Source: Acheta domesticus
Lineage: Eukaryota; Arthropoda; Insecta; Orthoptera; Gryllidae
Direction: 5' to 3'
Assembly: GCA_031308135.1 (NCBI GenBank)
Contig: JAHLJT010008446.1
Location: forward strand, 159,941,161-160,005,160
DNA: 64,000 nucleotides
Below are positions 33,842 through 44,952 of the stretch, piece by piece. The translations under genes were made by a program, and so were the position numbers. Each line of letters starts with the position of its first letter. Within the stretch, counting starts at the first letter, position 1. Under the pieces are notes generated by a model that had not been told where the DNA came from, did no database searches, and saw nothing but the letters and a program-made list of their open reading frames with translations.

Positions 33842-33882
<41 letters not shown>
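33842..33882. repeat. (TTA)n microsatellite, LINE tail
   Basis: About 13 TTA units end the LINE. Being TAA on the minus strand, it also sits near the 3' limit of the minus-strand R4-like element, whose relatives favour TAA repeats. Confidence 0.85.
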
Positions 33883-34399
33883 GGAATCACATAATTCTCT
33901 AGTCAGAGAACGGCATTTTATCGACGAATGACCGAAAATCTAATTACAATTGTCAGTAGGACTATTGATGAGTATTCAAAAGACAGCGTTTGTAAACTCC
34001 AGTCATTTCATCATTTCTATCTCTTGATTTGCAAAATATGTTCTCAAGTTAATGTTGAAATATCAATTCCGGAAGCCCACTAACCCGAAACATTTTTCGG
34101 CTAAAGACAGAGCCAAACTACTTATTGCAGATGTAGACTACTGCAGATTTCCTGGAGTTCAGAACGAATTGCTGGACACGTCTCACTCTTCTATAATACT
34201 CTTTGAGAATTCTCTCTTTCATTGTGTCGTTCGAGATAGTCTCTCATTTGCCCAGATATTTGTATGTCCAATATCTCATGCACAGATATTTGTAAGTTTT
34301 ACCTCGAATAAGATCTGGAATCACAGAGTGCATATCAACTTCAATGCTCTCTGACGTTGTCTCTTTGCCTCTTTTTAAATGGATTTTTGCACACTTGTC

Positions 34400-35220
34400 A
34401 AGACAAATTTCATGTAGATATCATTGCTAAAGTCACTCACGACAGACAGCGTTTGGGGGAGAATTGCTTCATTCTTAGCAAACACGAAGTTCATCCATGG
34501 TAAAACAAATGTATACTGCTCTTTCCATGGAGCCTATAGACAAAGTCAGTGTTCAACAACTGTCTAGATAGTGGATCAAACTAATACAAAACAAAAGAGG
34601 GAAAAGCGAATCTCCTTGGAAAATTACCCTGTTAATCTGAATACTTCTCGTTTCTACTACTTTCTTTCGCTGTGAATTAGCAACCTAATACTCCATGATT
34701 TCATATTAGCCTTGCAAAACTCAGTACGTCTAGGATGAAATCAATGTATCTCGAGGGTCTTCAAAATCCAATCGTGTGGTACACTCTCAAATGCCTTCTG
34801 GTAGTCAATCCAAGCCATGCTTAAATTACGTTTTCGTTTCCTTACATCATTCAAGATGACTTTATTTAGTAGCAAGATTTCGTTACAGCCATAGGAACAT
34901 TTATGACATCCCTTCTGTTCAACTGGCAATAGATAGTTCTTTTCTAGGTGTTTGTACATTTTGTTAGCTATCGTAGGGATTATTAAGACTTGCTACGGTA
35001 CTGGTAGACACGTGATTGACCTGTAATTCTTCGCCAAAGAGATATCTCTGGCTCTGGGTAGCAGATACGTGAAGCCACATGAGAGCTATTCAGTGAGTTC
35101 CTTTGGGTTTTCTAAAATTTTATTAGCAGACTTTGCTAGATGAGAATGTATTGCTGTCAATTTCTTAATCCAATAAATCTGAATCTTATCAATCCCGGGG
35201 GATTTGCAATATTTCATGTT
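34400..35220 (-). pseudogene. R4/Dong-like reverse transcriptase, decayed
   Basis: The clearest frame, 34959-34741, reads MYKHLEKNYLLPVEQKGCHK then SMAWIDYQKAFESVPHDWIL, with the first catalytic Asp in WIDYQKAF. Near 34503-34489 the block equivalent to YMDD of the plus copy reads TMDE, so the second acidic motif is changed. Flanking frames are shifted many times. It lacks the C-terminal restriction-like endonuclease and is inactive. The family call comes from the plus-strand relative and the QKGC and WIDYQKAFDS blocks. Confidence 0.75.
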
Positions 35221-35469
35221 CTTAATTGCCTGGAAAAGGTCCACTTCCTAGAATTCGTGAACATGCTCCACTGTTTTCAAGAGTCATCATCTTCAGATTG
35301 AAGCGAAGATGTGTCTTTTTTGCAGGATCCATTTTCTTCCTGATTCATGCCCAAAATGTTTCGGCATCATGTTTTGAAGAAAGGGCTGCATTGCCATTCG
35401 CTTTTTCGTCATATTGCGATATAATAATAGCGCGACTGTTCCAAACAACCGATTGTGCACACGGAAATC

Positions 35470-36476
35470 TATTCAATGTTTGTAACGTCTAATTCGTTGA
35501 GCCCGTGCTTGAATTTTCTCTTTTAGCTTCTCAACTACCATTAGCCTGCTTGTGTCATTTCCAATTTTATATTTTTGTTCAACATTGAATGTTTTTCGTG
35601 GAACGTTAGGGGTGTGCGTTGATTTAGAGAATGCCTCAGCTAAGAGTGATATTTCACGCCGTGTGTCAATTATCCGTTTCATAGTTCCTTTCGTCAATGG
35701 GGTAAGGAGCTTTTTACTCTGGCTGCCGGCCGTCGGTGTTCTTGGCCGGCCCCAAAATTATCTGAGATACCAGATATCCAGTAGCATACTCGATGTGATT
35801 TATTTCAGTAATATCCAGATCTCTAGCTATGCTCTGTAGAGCCTCAATCAAGACAGAATTTACTGTCTCTACCACTCTCTTAGCTTTAACATTTTCGTAT
35901 ATTGTCCTCAACCGTGCACGAGATTCGAATGGAAGTAGACAAACTCGTATCTCGCGTCGGAGGAGGTTTCACACCATATCTTTATCATGTGATTGACAGC
36001 CAGATGAATTTTCACCACTGACGTATGTTTCATTTGGAAGAGATGAACCTTCCAGAGAGTCAACGTTTTCAGGGGCATTAGATGTTTCTAAATGTTCATG
36101 TGGATAGTTCGATCGAAGAACATACTCCGCGTTTCTCTGAATGTCTGCAGGTTGTTCTGCTTTAAATTTTCCACTGCTGAGTATAATCGTTCTTGATTGG
36201 CAAGCTTCTTTGAATCTACGGTAGGTCTTATATGTGGATTGCGCTCTCTCCATATCTTGAAATATTCTATTTCTCAGCCTCCATTTTCCGTTTTTTGCGT
36301 AGTAAAAGCACCACATCTCGTCTTTTAATTCATTCCGTGTCCATCTCTGACGATGACTTCGAGCTACTGCCGACTCTGGATCCCTGAGACTAACATCCGT
36401 TGGATAGTCAGAGGTCGAGAAGGTGACAATAGCTCGGTGTCTGAGCAGGTATGGGACATTGGTTGAACAAGGCACG
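35470..36476 (-). pseudogene. R4/Dong-like ORF N-terminal region
   Basis: Frame 36475-35969 contains RWTRNELKDEMWCFYYAKN, a Myb-like DNA-binding helix, and then a Glu/Ser-rich linker (VDSLEGSSLPNETYVSGENS). Frame 35911-35714 and then 35697-35473 (RREISLLAEAFSKSTHTPNV and SRLMVVEKLKEKIQARAQRI) continue the protein in other frames. The match to 41640-42498 on the plus strand is residue-by-residue recognisable. In R2/R4-type LINEs the N-terminal part binds the target; here that is inferred. The 5' side is cut by piggyBac copy 2 at TTAA 36477-36480. Confidence 0.7.
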
Positions 36477-36480
36477 TTAA

Positions 36481-38616
36481 CCCTCTGTCAACAAGGTGCA
36501 CATTCATGCAGTAGATAACAAGGTGGGGTCGGATCCCACCCTGACAAATATATAAGTATTTTTGGCTCAATGTTTGGTTTATTACATTGAAGTATATTTT
36601 TAATGAAAAAGGACCGAATTTATAGAACTTAAATAAAAAATACAAATATTAAGACCTCTCTCGCTCTCATTCCAAAAACAAAAGATATCTGTTTAATCAG
36701 TTATAACAGTTTCGTGAACTATTTTTCCTAAGGAATAAAACATGAAATAAAAACAACTCGTTTGTGTTCAGCACCCACAATTCTTTCACACTTGCCGCAG
36801 TATTCATTGCCTTTTCTGTCCTTTTTTCGGTCACATAGATCATAGCTACTTGGAGTCTGGAGCTTTTTTCTGATTTTCTTCTTCCTCTTGTAATCCGAGG
36901 ATCTCTTTTATTCAAATCGCAGTGATCGAGGAAGGTAAGTATTACACACCCTCTGTTTCATGTAAGGTTCAGCTAAGAACCAAGAAACATTTTTTAGAAA
37001 AATGTTGCATGTTCTGCTGCTGTGTAATTTACTTTTGTTCCATTTAAACAAAACAAAAGCATTTACAGTACAAGCGTCCAAAAACCCCGTAGAAATATCG
37101 CAGAGGCCAACTTCGTGTTTTTCTTTTAGTCGTTTTGTCATGACATAATTGATCAAATATGTCTACACCTGATTGAGTCATATTGTAAAATTCTATGATT
37201 TCCGGTTTCATAGATTCTTCATTTACTACCCCAGAATGATGAATTGAAGATAGTAAGATAACATTTCTATCATTGTCGGCGTAAATGACAGTATAGTTTT
37301 ACCTGAATCATAAATAACTCTAGAAGACAGAACTGCAGCATTTCTGGTGTTTATTATGAAAGGAGGTATTTCTGGTTTATTTTTTCTTAACGTGCCCACC
37401 ATTGTCGAGCCATTTTTTGACCAATTTAGTAGTGAGTTCATAAGAAAAAGCCAGTTATCAACAGTGATATTCTGATTAGTTCTGTAAATTGACTTAGTAA
37501 CTTCCAAAACATATTGAGTTGGTATCGATAAACCATCTCTTACAGATAGATTTGTTTGTCGTCCTAAATAAGGAATGCCATCAAAAAAATAAAATGTTCT
37601 GGCATCGCAGATAGAGACAATTTTGAGGCAGTATTTATCAGATTATTTTTGCAAATACATTTTGTTTAAAATCTCGCTCTAAAACTCAGAAGAGTTTTCT
37701 GTTAGATACTGGGAGGGGGTATAGTAGGACTTGCAATTTTTCGTAAATAAATTTCAAAATTCCCGAATACCGCAAACTTGTCATTTGTTTTCCACTCCAT
37801 GCGCCTCCTTGTCAAAATGTAGCGAATCTACCAGAAACTCAAACCTGTTTTTATTCATCTGAAAAATGGTGGACCTTAGTGCACAGAGAACATGTCAGAT
37901 GTATTGAGATTAGAATTTCTCAGAACGCCACTCATGAGAAGGATGCTAATAAGTGCATTCAATTCCAGAGAATCTGTGGGTCGTACGCACCATTATTTTG
38001 ATTCGTACCTGAAAGCCCTTCGTTCAATTTCCTGGTTAGTGTGAACAACAATTAGATTTATCAGCTCCTCATCAATAAAGAGTTGGAATAATTTTCCTTC
38101 TTCTGTGACATTCTTGGCATTCTTTTTGAATCCAGGTAGATGCGTCACAATGTTTGACTTACATGTCTTCGAATATTTGGAATGTATTGGTCTGTCAGTC
38201 CAAATTGTCTCCAAATGTTTTCGTAGAACGAATTGCCTTTCCTCATCATTTATGTTGCTATTATTTTTACATGTTAAATCACAAGTTTCTTCAATATCAA
38301 CATCAAAAGAATCTTCAGTGGAATCATCATTTGATAAAATTGTATTTTCACCTTCTGAGCAGAATTCTTCAGATCCACCACTCGATTCGGACCAAGGTGG
38401 GGTCGGATTCGACCCCCTCCATCGCTGACCATCCAAGAAAACTATATAACGTACCAAATTCATCACGAAGAAACTCACCTTAACGCGTCGACACCTTCTT
38501 CGGGAATGGCTGCGAGGGTATAATGGGGTGAGAACAAAATTATGGAAGCCATTTTTGCCAACACATGGAAAAGATAACAGTGGGGTCGGATACGACACCA
38601 ACCTTGTTGGCAGAGG
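36481..38616 (-). mobile_element. piggyBac-like transposon, copy 2 (2,136 bp)
   Basis: Exact TTAA TSDs at 36477-36480 and 38617-38620. The ends are CCCTCTGTCAACAAGGTGC on the left and, inverted, CCTCTGCCAACAAGGTTGG on the right. The palindrome GGGGTCGGATNCGAC lies just inside each end (about 36524 and 38582) and again at 38399-38416. The transposase reads on the minus strand. It is inserted in the R4-like LINE. Confidence 0.9.
36697..38500 (-). pseudogene. piggyBac transposase copy 2, frameshifted
   Basis: N-terminal portion in frame 38601-37993: an acidic stretch (SEEFCSEGENTILSNDDSTE), then GKLFQLFIDEELINLIVVHT and NQEIERRA, which is the conserved start of the piggyBac core. 37507-37226 reads NITVDNWLFLMNSLLNWSKN and TMVGTLRKNKPEIPPFI, the block after the second catalytic Asp. 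37156-36908 has a DACTVNAFVLFKWNK block. The Cys-rich end, KKDRKGNEYCGKCER, is in a different frame near 36800. The part between 37993 and 37510 is degraded. All domains are recognisable but many frames are needed. The extra N-terminal upstream codons in that frame run over the palindrome and are likely not coding. Confidence 0.85.
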
Positions 38617-38620
38617 TTAA

Positions 38621-39134
38621 GATTCATTACATTTCTTGTTCTATCCATTTTTCTCATTGGTTTGAATTGAAGATTCGCAAGAAGCAAGGTCGAGTTCACG
38701 GATCACACGTAACCTATGTTTTTATTTCCTGTCATCCGTTACTGCGGCCCACAGTGGTCTCTCGACATGCCCCGCAGGGCCCAGCAAGAGGCCCCTCCGA
38801 TGGGCAGTCGGCATTACTATACCCTAAGGGATTATCACTGATTGCTGAAGGCAGCCTCTTTCGCTGGCTAATGCAAGGTTTGGGGCTCCACTCTAATCAA
38901 TGGCCTGGTGTGCCAACCCAATTTCTCTCCTGTACCCTCCATGGGCCGATAACAGGAAGTCCAAAGGTTCTTGAGCCTTACTTCTATACTTACTTGCCGC
39001 TCGCATCTGGCGTACTTCTTCCTCTGACTCACCTTAAACCTATTCAGCATGGGAGGCCCCACCAGTAGCTAGGCTACCGACATAGCTCTCAGGCTCATGG
39101 AGTACTGAAGCTCCATCACCAACTACAAGGTCGT
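38621..39134 (-). other. Probable 5' UTR of the minus-strand R4/Dong-like LINE
   Basis: A moderately GC-rich block, unlike its surroundings, between piggyBac copy 2 and the (TTA)-rich tract. It has no long frame on the minus strand that looks coding. Its position upstream of the N-terminal ORF, across the piggyBac insertion, is the argument. An alternative is the 3' end of another element in plus orientation ending in (TTATTA)n. Confidence 0.5.
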
Positions 39135-39205
39135 GTGATGTTGTTATTATTGTTATTATTATTACTATTATTATTTTATATTAATATTATTAATATTGTT
39201 ATTAC
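39135..39205. repeat. Imperfect (TTA)n tract
   Basis: TTATTATTG, TTATTATTATTAC and TAATATTATTAATATTG interruptions. It abuts the presumed 5' end of the R4/Dong-like element. Dong-type LINEs are known to target TAA repeats. Confidence 0.75.
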
Positions 39206-40763
39206 TACTGTTATCACTACTCTTTACTTCGATTTTTCTAATTGTTATTTCGATGATAATGACGTAAATACTTGGTTACAATCAATGTTTTTAACTGCTA
39301 TTATTGCTATGCCACCTGATACTTTGTTGGTAATTCAGTCCTTTCCGAAAGGTTCTGCTACACAAGCAATGTCAACTTCATGTTTCTTTAAACAATATTT
39401 CATTTTCTTGGAGCTATTGACATTTTAGTTTAAAATAATAATATTAGTAATTAGCCATAGTTCAAGTTGACAGAACGGACTTTTCAGTACTTTTGATTAT
39501 GGGAGTGTGCACTAACATGACTTGTGGCACGATGTTTGATGTTAGATAGAACCTGTTAAATAATGATGAATATTACCTCGGTTTGCTATTAAGGTTTTTT
39601 GTTATGATGAAGGGCAGGATTTGATAGTATTTGTTTACCGGGTACACTGTTAGCGTAAGTCGTGATTTGATGGGGCGTAATAAAATCATAGTTTACATAA
39701 ACATTTTGTATCTCTTTTGTTGGATCTGCTGCCTTTTTATACATAATGGAATGTTTGTAGTTAGCGGTGTGTTCTTCACCACAATTTACGCATTATATAG
39801 AGACGCAGATTTAGGTTTTGTACCCTCGGAATAGTGGTAATGACCGGTATATTTGACACACCTGCAGGCTACAATTTGTCTGGGAATGCTGAAATCTCAG
39901 ACAACGTTTACATTGGATTACGTGTTACTTTATTCTTTAGTGATTTCTTACAATGCTGTAAAAACAGCGAGGTTTGAAAATGAATTGGAACAAACAAAAA
40001 TGTTTGTTGTCACATTTTTTAGGGTTTTGAGTTAATGGTGGGAAACGATTCTTAATATTTAAATATATCATTTCATGCAGAAATATTCGCTGTCTGGGCC
40101 TCTGTGATGTCTATAAAGAGACCTTCTACAGTTAGTGGCAAGCAAGAACGTTTGATGTCCGGGACTTATAACTTTTTTATTTGCTTGGTTGTTGGAGTTT
40201 TTGCAGATAACGTTCTGTTTTTGACCTTTGACGTTCATTTTTCTTTCGCTCTATCTGCCTTCATTTCATTGTGTCCACTTAATTGTTGTGTCATTTTCAT
40301 TGTTTCCTTTCGTTGAGAGACAGGTTGAGTTTATAATGTGTATTTTCGAAATTTCAGTTCGAAATGAAGTTGAAGTTTATCCATTTTGTGTGGTATTTCA
40401 ACAGTAATAGTATGGAAGAAGAACAGGTTTCAAGTCGTAAGAAAACAAATGAAAGTGAGTGGAAAAATAATAAAATCAAGACGGCTAGAATTAAGACAGC
40501 GGAATATGTAAAGTAGATCAGACTGTGACTACTTGTAGGGCTGTGATTGTATGAAAAACGCTGTGAACATGGAAGAGCTGTGATTTCGAGTGGAAGAGAA
40601 CTTTTCTTTGTAAATTATAATTAATTTTCATATGATAGAAAAGTTGGTAACAGTTTTAAGAATAATCATTCTTTTCTTTTCCATTTGAGTACTTTTATTG
40701 ATTTTCTCAAAAAGCAAAAGCAATTCTTTTAAATATACGTACCTCACTTCAATATTGAAACTT
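39206..40763. other. No recognised feature
   Basis: AT-rich. Frames at 39631-39834 and 40104-40316 look membrane-protein-like only because of T-rich codons; no domain recognised. A GTTTGATGTCCGGGAC motif near 40150 resembles the inverted-repeat element that starts at 40764. Confidence 0.4.
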
Positions 40764-41062
40764 CAATGGCGTACTAAAAGTTTCGATGTCCGGAACACTT
40801 TAATTTACATAATGTATTCATAAACTCTAAACCAAAAATGAATCAAAGAAAATAAAAACGTCCGATGTCCAGGGGCCTCAACGTTTGGGGAAATGAAAAA
40901 ATCTCATTTAGTTCAAAATGTATTATTTTTTTCACACCAAAATATATGATGGTTTTTCATACATTCTTAAATAAATACTTACGGTATTTTTGTTTAGAGT
41001 TTATGAATACATTGTCATGTAAATTAAAGTGTTGCGGACTTCGAACCTTTTAGTATGCCATT
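40764..41062. mobile_element. MITE-like inverted-repeat element, about 300 bp
   Basis: Left arm CAATGGCGTACTAAAAG to about 40842 and right arm from about 40988 to TTTTAGTATGCCATTA at 41062 are inverted copies over about 70 bp, roughly 85 percent identical by eye. A 140-bp core lies between. No TSD of convincing length was found. Too short for coding. Confidence 0.7.
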
Positions 41063-41473
41063 ATGTGGTACAAAACTGAAGAAGAATTTATGAACAATCC
41101 AATTATCAAAATACCACTCATTATAGTGCACAATGCAGGCTTCTTACTTTTGACAGATGGTACTAAAAAACGTAAAGGATCACTTTACAACTGAAGAGAA
41201 TGACACTTAAATCACATTCACTTTCATAAGTGACTACAGGAGTTTTAGAAAATGTGAATCTGAAAAAATTGATTTCCAATCTTTTAAAGATCCCTTAAAA
41301 TTTAATCATTGTAATGAAGGACATTCCAACCCCATATACGGAAAGAAAAATATTCCAAGAACTGACAAGACCAAAATTCCCGATAATTAAAGTAGCAAGA
41401 CTTTATAATCAAAATAGTCCCCTGTACTAGAATGTGCAATAGATTCAGAAAATACTTATCACAATAAAGAGAT

Positions 41474-41617
41474 TTGAATCAAAGAAAACTAAAACGTTTG
41501 ATGTCCAGGGGCCTCACCTTTTGGGAAAATAAAAAAAATCATTTATTTCAAAATGTATTATATTTTATTTACATCAAAAATATGATGTTTATTCATACAT
41601 TCTTAATATTTATGGTA
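41474..41617 (+). repeat. Second copy of the MITE core
   Basis: The block ATCAAAGAAAACTAAAACG through GATGTCCAGGGGCCTCA to ATTCATACATTCTTAATA repeats the core at 40843-40985, in the same orientation, 630 bp downstream, without the arms. It ends just before the R4-like LINE. Confidence 0.75.
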
Positions 41618-41639
41618 TTGGAATTGGTGCAAACAAAAA

Positions 41640-42498
41640 GGTTAGCCATCGTCAGAGATGGACCCGGGATGAATTAAAGGAGGTGATGTGGTGCTTTTAC
41701 TATGCAAAAGCGAAAAAAGGGGGGCTCAGATATAGACGTTTTTAAGGTATGGAGAGAGCGGAACCCAGATATCAGACCTACCCTAGACTCAAAGAAGCTT
41801 GCCAGTCAACGACGATACATACTCAGTTGTGGAAAATTCACAGCAGAACAACTTGCTGATATTGAGGGAAATGCGGAGTATGTACTTCGCTCGAACAATC
41901 CACATGACAAACATGTAGAACTTGAAAATGATGATCCCGTTGAAGGTTCATCTCTTTCCGGTGAAACACACGTCAGTGGTGAAAATTCATCTGGCAATGA
42001 ATTACTCGATAAGGACATAATGCGAAATCTCCTTCGGCGCAAGACAGAAAGAGTTAGTCAACTTCCGCTTGAATCTCGTGAACCGTTGAGGAGAATATAC
42101 GAAACTGCCAAAGCTAAAAGAGTGATAGAAACAGTGAATTCTGTCTTAAATGAGCTGGTGGAGACCCCAGGCAGAGATCTAGATATTACTGAAATCAATC
42201 ACATCATATATGCAATTTTATATCTAGTATCTCAGATAATTTTCGGGCCACCCAAGAACACCGACCGCCGACAGCAAAACAGAGTAAACAGCTCTGTACC
42301 CCATGGATGAACAGAATTATGAAACGGATAGCCGACACCCGGCACGAAGTATCACTATTAGCTGAGGCATCTTCTAAATCAACGCACACCTCTAAAGTTC
42401 AACGAAAAATATTCAATGTTGAACAAAATTACCAAATTGAAAATGACACCAGCAGACTAATGGTAGTTGAGAAGCTAAAAGAGAAAACTCAAGCATAG
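41640..42498 (+). pseudogene. R4/Dong-like ORF N-terminal region
   Basis: SHRQRWTRDELKEVMWCFYY at 41650-41705 is the Myb-like helix; it is out of frame with the following 41702-42310 frame (DVFKVWRERNPDIRPTLDSK, then VEGSSLSGETHVSGENSSG). 42307-42498 continues (IADTRHEVSLLAEASSKSTH, then VEKLKEKTQA) and ends in a TAG. This is the counterpart of 36476-35470 on the minus strand. Function inferred: target recognition. Confidence 0.7.
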
Positions 42499-42539
42499 GC
42501 TCAAAGAATTAGACGTTACAAACGTAGAATAGATTTCCG

Positions 42540-43663
42540 TGTACAGAACCGGTGGTTTGAAACAGACGCGAAGAGATTCTATCACAATCTGACTCAAAAA
42601 CCGAATGGCAAAGCTGTTACTCCTTCAAAAGATGACGTCGAAGCATTTTGGGCAGGAATCTGGGAGGAGAGCAGATCCTACAACAAAGACGCATCTTGGC
42701 TTCAATCTGAAGTTGATGCTGCCGATGAACTTGTAGAAACAGTGGAAGATGTTCACCAATTCTCGGAAGAGGACCTTATCCAAACAATTAAGAACATGGG
42801 AAACTGGAAGTCCCCCGGGATTGATAAGATCCAGATTTAATGGATTAAGAAATTAACAGCAATACATTCTCATCTAGCAAAGGCTGTTAATAAAATTTTT
42901 GAAAACCCAAAGGAAATCCCGGAATAGCTCACACGCGGCATCACGTATTTGCTACCCAAAGTGGGAGACAGCTCTTTGGCGAAGAACAACAGGCCAATTA
43001 CGTGTCTGCCAGTCCTGTACAAAGTTATAACTTCAGCCATAGCTGACAAAATGTACAGACATCTAGATAAGAATCATCTAATGCCAGCTGAACAAAAAGG
43101 ATGTCGTAAAGGCTCTTATGGGTGTAAGGAAATCTTACTACTGAATAAAGTCATCTTGAATGATGTAAAGAAACGCAAACGTAATTTGAGCATGGCTTGG
43201 ATTGACTACCAAAAGGCCTTTGACAGTGTACCACACGATTGGATTTTGAAAACCCTGGAGATCAATCGATTTCATCCTAGACTTGTTGAGTTTTGCAAGG
43301 CTAGTATGAAGTCGTGGAGCACTAGGTTACTAATCCACAGCGGAAAGGGAGTAGTAGAAACAAGAAGTATTCAGATTAACAGGGGAAAATTTTTAAAGGA
43401 GATTCACTATCCCCTCTGCTGTTTTGCATTAGTTTGATTCCTCTATCGAGAGAGCTGTCGCACACTGACTTTGGTTACAAGCTCCATGGTGACGAAAGGA
43501 CCTGTATCACATTTATTTTACATGGATGATCTTAAAGTGTTTGATAAGAATGAAGCGATTCTCTCCCAAATGCTGTCTGTCGTGAATGACTTTAGCAATG
43601 ACATCTGCATGACGTTTGGTCTTGACAAGTGTGCAAAAGCCACTTAAAAAAAGGCAAAATGAC
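42540..43663 (+). pseudogene. R4/Dong-like reverse transcriptase
   Basis: One frame from about 42540 to 43437 with two in-frame stops (near 42838 and 42926). RFYHNLTQKPNGK and EAFWAGIWEE precede RT block 1 (NWKSPGIDKIQI); then NRPITCLPVLYKVITSAIAD, EQKGCRKGSYGCKEILLLNK, and MAWIDYQKAFDSVPHDWILK with the first catalytic Asp. After a shift, the active site YMDD is at 43519-43530, followed by FSNDICMTFGLDKC. The QKGCRKGxxGCKE block and the WIDYQKAFDS block are typical of the R4/Dong lineage. Catalytic residues are intact although the gene is broken. Confidence 0.85.
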
Positions 43664-44845
43664 CACTTCAGAGAACATTGAAGTTGATAGACACACTGAG
43701 ATTCAAGATTTGAGCCAGGTAAAACTTACAAACATCTGGGCATCGAAGAATGTGAGACAATCTCGAACGACACAATGAAAGAGAGAATTCGCAAGGAGTA
43801 TTACAGAAGAGTGAGACTTGTCCTGCAGTCTGCTCAAAACTCAAGGAATAAAATATCAGCAATAAGTAGATTGGCGGTGCCTGTAGTCGAATACAGTTTC
43901 GGACTAGTAGACTGGACTGAGCAGGAAATTCGCATCATGGATCGAAAAACCAGAAAACTGCTTACAATGCATCATGTTGCCCACCCCCGAGCTGATGTAC
44001 ATAGACGTTATGTGTCACCGTAAAGAAGGAGGAAGAGGCCTGAGACAAATAGAAGCCTCTTGGCACAATGTATAACCGGGATGGGAAAGTACGAATATGT
44101 AGTCAGCCATCAAGACGACCCACTAATGAGGCAGGTCATAAAATCTGACCGAAGAATGGAAAACAGAGGCATTGTAAGTGTAGCAAGAAGCATTGCGAAC
44201 AAGACTATGCAAGGCACCTAGAATGACAGAGACACTGAACTTCTGATGCTACTTAACATGAAATTTGAGACACAAAAATTAAAGAATTCGTGGAGAGACA
44301 AACCACTCCACGGACAATATCTGAAACGAATGGACAAGGTGCCGATCAATGAAGATCAATCATTTATGTGGCTTAAAAGGGGAAGAATGAAGCCAGAATC
44401 GGAAGCACTTGTAATAGCTGCCCAAGATCAGGCCTTGAGAACACGACATTATGATAAAGCGGTTCTCAAATTTCGCAAGATGATAAATGCCGCATTTTTC
44501 AAGAACACGCATAAATGCCGCATTTTTCAAGAACACAAACCGGATATAGTCATCCGGGATTTTGAGAACAAATCGTGTTTACTTGTCGATGTTGCTGTAC
44601 CTTGCGATCAAAACGTCGTTACCAAGGAGGCAGAGAAACATCTTAAATACAAAAGTTTGGAAATCGAGATCAGCCGAATGTGGGGCGTAAAAGCACAGGT
44701 CGTCCCGATAGTTATCGGAGTTCTGGAATTTGTTCCGCAAAATTTGTGTAAGAACTTGTCTAAACTCCCAGGTAATTCAAAAGACTGGGAAGTGCAAGAA
44801 ATTGCTTTATTTGGAACAGCCCACATTTTGCGCAAAGTATTGTAG
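43664..44845 (+). pseudogene. R4/Dong-like C-terminal region with restriction-like endonuclease
   Basis: 43775-44023 gives RIRKEYYRRVRLVLQSAQNS and VEYSFGLVDWTEQEIRIMDR, a post-RT domain conserved in R2/R4-type LINEs. 44246-44845 (199 codons) holds QALRTRHYDKAVLKF and then KPDIVIRDFENKSCLLVDVA: PD followed by an Asp 15 residues later, as in the PD-(D/E)XK restriction-like endonuclease. KEAEKHLKYKSLEIEI continues it. This domain would cut the target DNA to prime reverse transcription. A repeated AAATGCCGCATTTTTCAAGA at 44487 and 44514 is a small internal duplication. Confidence 0.8.
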
Positions 44846-44952
44846 AAACACCGACAGTCACCGGATCTGCTCCTTAGGTAGCTGGTTTGCAACCTGGAGT
44901 AGATTTTATATTCAGCCGACTCATAAGATCCTCCAGTGGAATTTAGCGTAAG

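Larger units (their letters stand above)
31171..33882 (+). mobile_element. CR1/Jockey-group LINE, 5'-truncated, with 3' UTR and (TTA)n tail
   Basis: The element keeps the RT domain (31182-31994), the C-terminal ORF2 domain (32025-32720), a 1.1-kb 3' UTR with a tandemly duplicated stem-loop block, and the terminal GTTAATAAAGGCATTTTTATT followed by (ATT)n to 33882. The apurinic endonuclease and ORF1 regions are missing through 5' truncation near 31171. The 3' UTR block is shared with the LINE at 57345-61540, which suggests related families. Confidence 0.85.
34050..39134 (-). mobile_element. R4/Dong-like LINE on the minus strand, split by piggyBac copy 2
   Basis: Read on the minus strand: a 5' region from 39134 to about 38621, the piggyBac insertion (38616-36481), an N-terminal domain (36476-35940), a linker (35900-35470), RT (to about 34400), and a match to the plus-strand copy until about 34050. 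The last part including the endonuclease is missing. It is 5' bounded by a (TTA)-rich tract at 39135-39205. The plus-strand copy at 41640-44952 is similar throughout the shared part, for example SRLMVVEKLKEK and MAWIDYQKAF in both. Confidence 0.75.
41640..44952 (+). mobile_element. R4/Dong-like LINE on the plus strand, 5'-truncated
   Basis: Carries the N-terminal Myb-like region, RT and C-terminal endonuclease in order, with frameshifts and stops. The 3' UTR after 44845 is about 105 bp and ends near AGTGGAATTTAGCGTAA. No clear TSD or TAA-repeat tail follows. 5' sequence present in the minus copy (before the Myb region) is absent. More complete at the 3' side than the copy at 34050-39134. Confidence 0.8.

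Noticed and set aside
38565..39068. 167-codon plus-strand frame
   Set aside because: It crosses the end of piggyBac copy 2 and the presumed LINE 5' region, and so joins two unrelated elements.
39631..40316. Membrane-protein-like short frames
   Set aside because: Hydrophobic composition follows from T-rich codons; no conserved motif.
44487..44540. Programmed repeat in the endonuclease gene
   Set aside because: A simple 27-bp duplication (AAATGCCGCATTTTTCAAGA twice) is the easier explanation.
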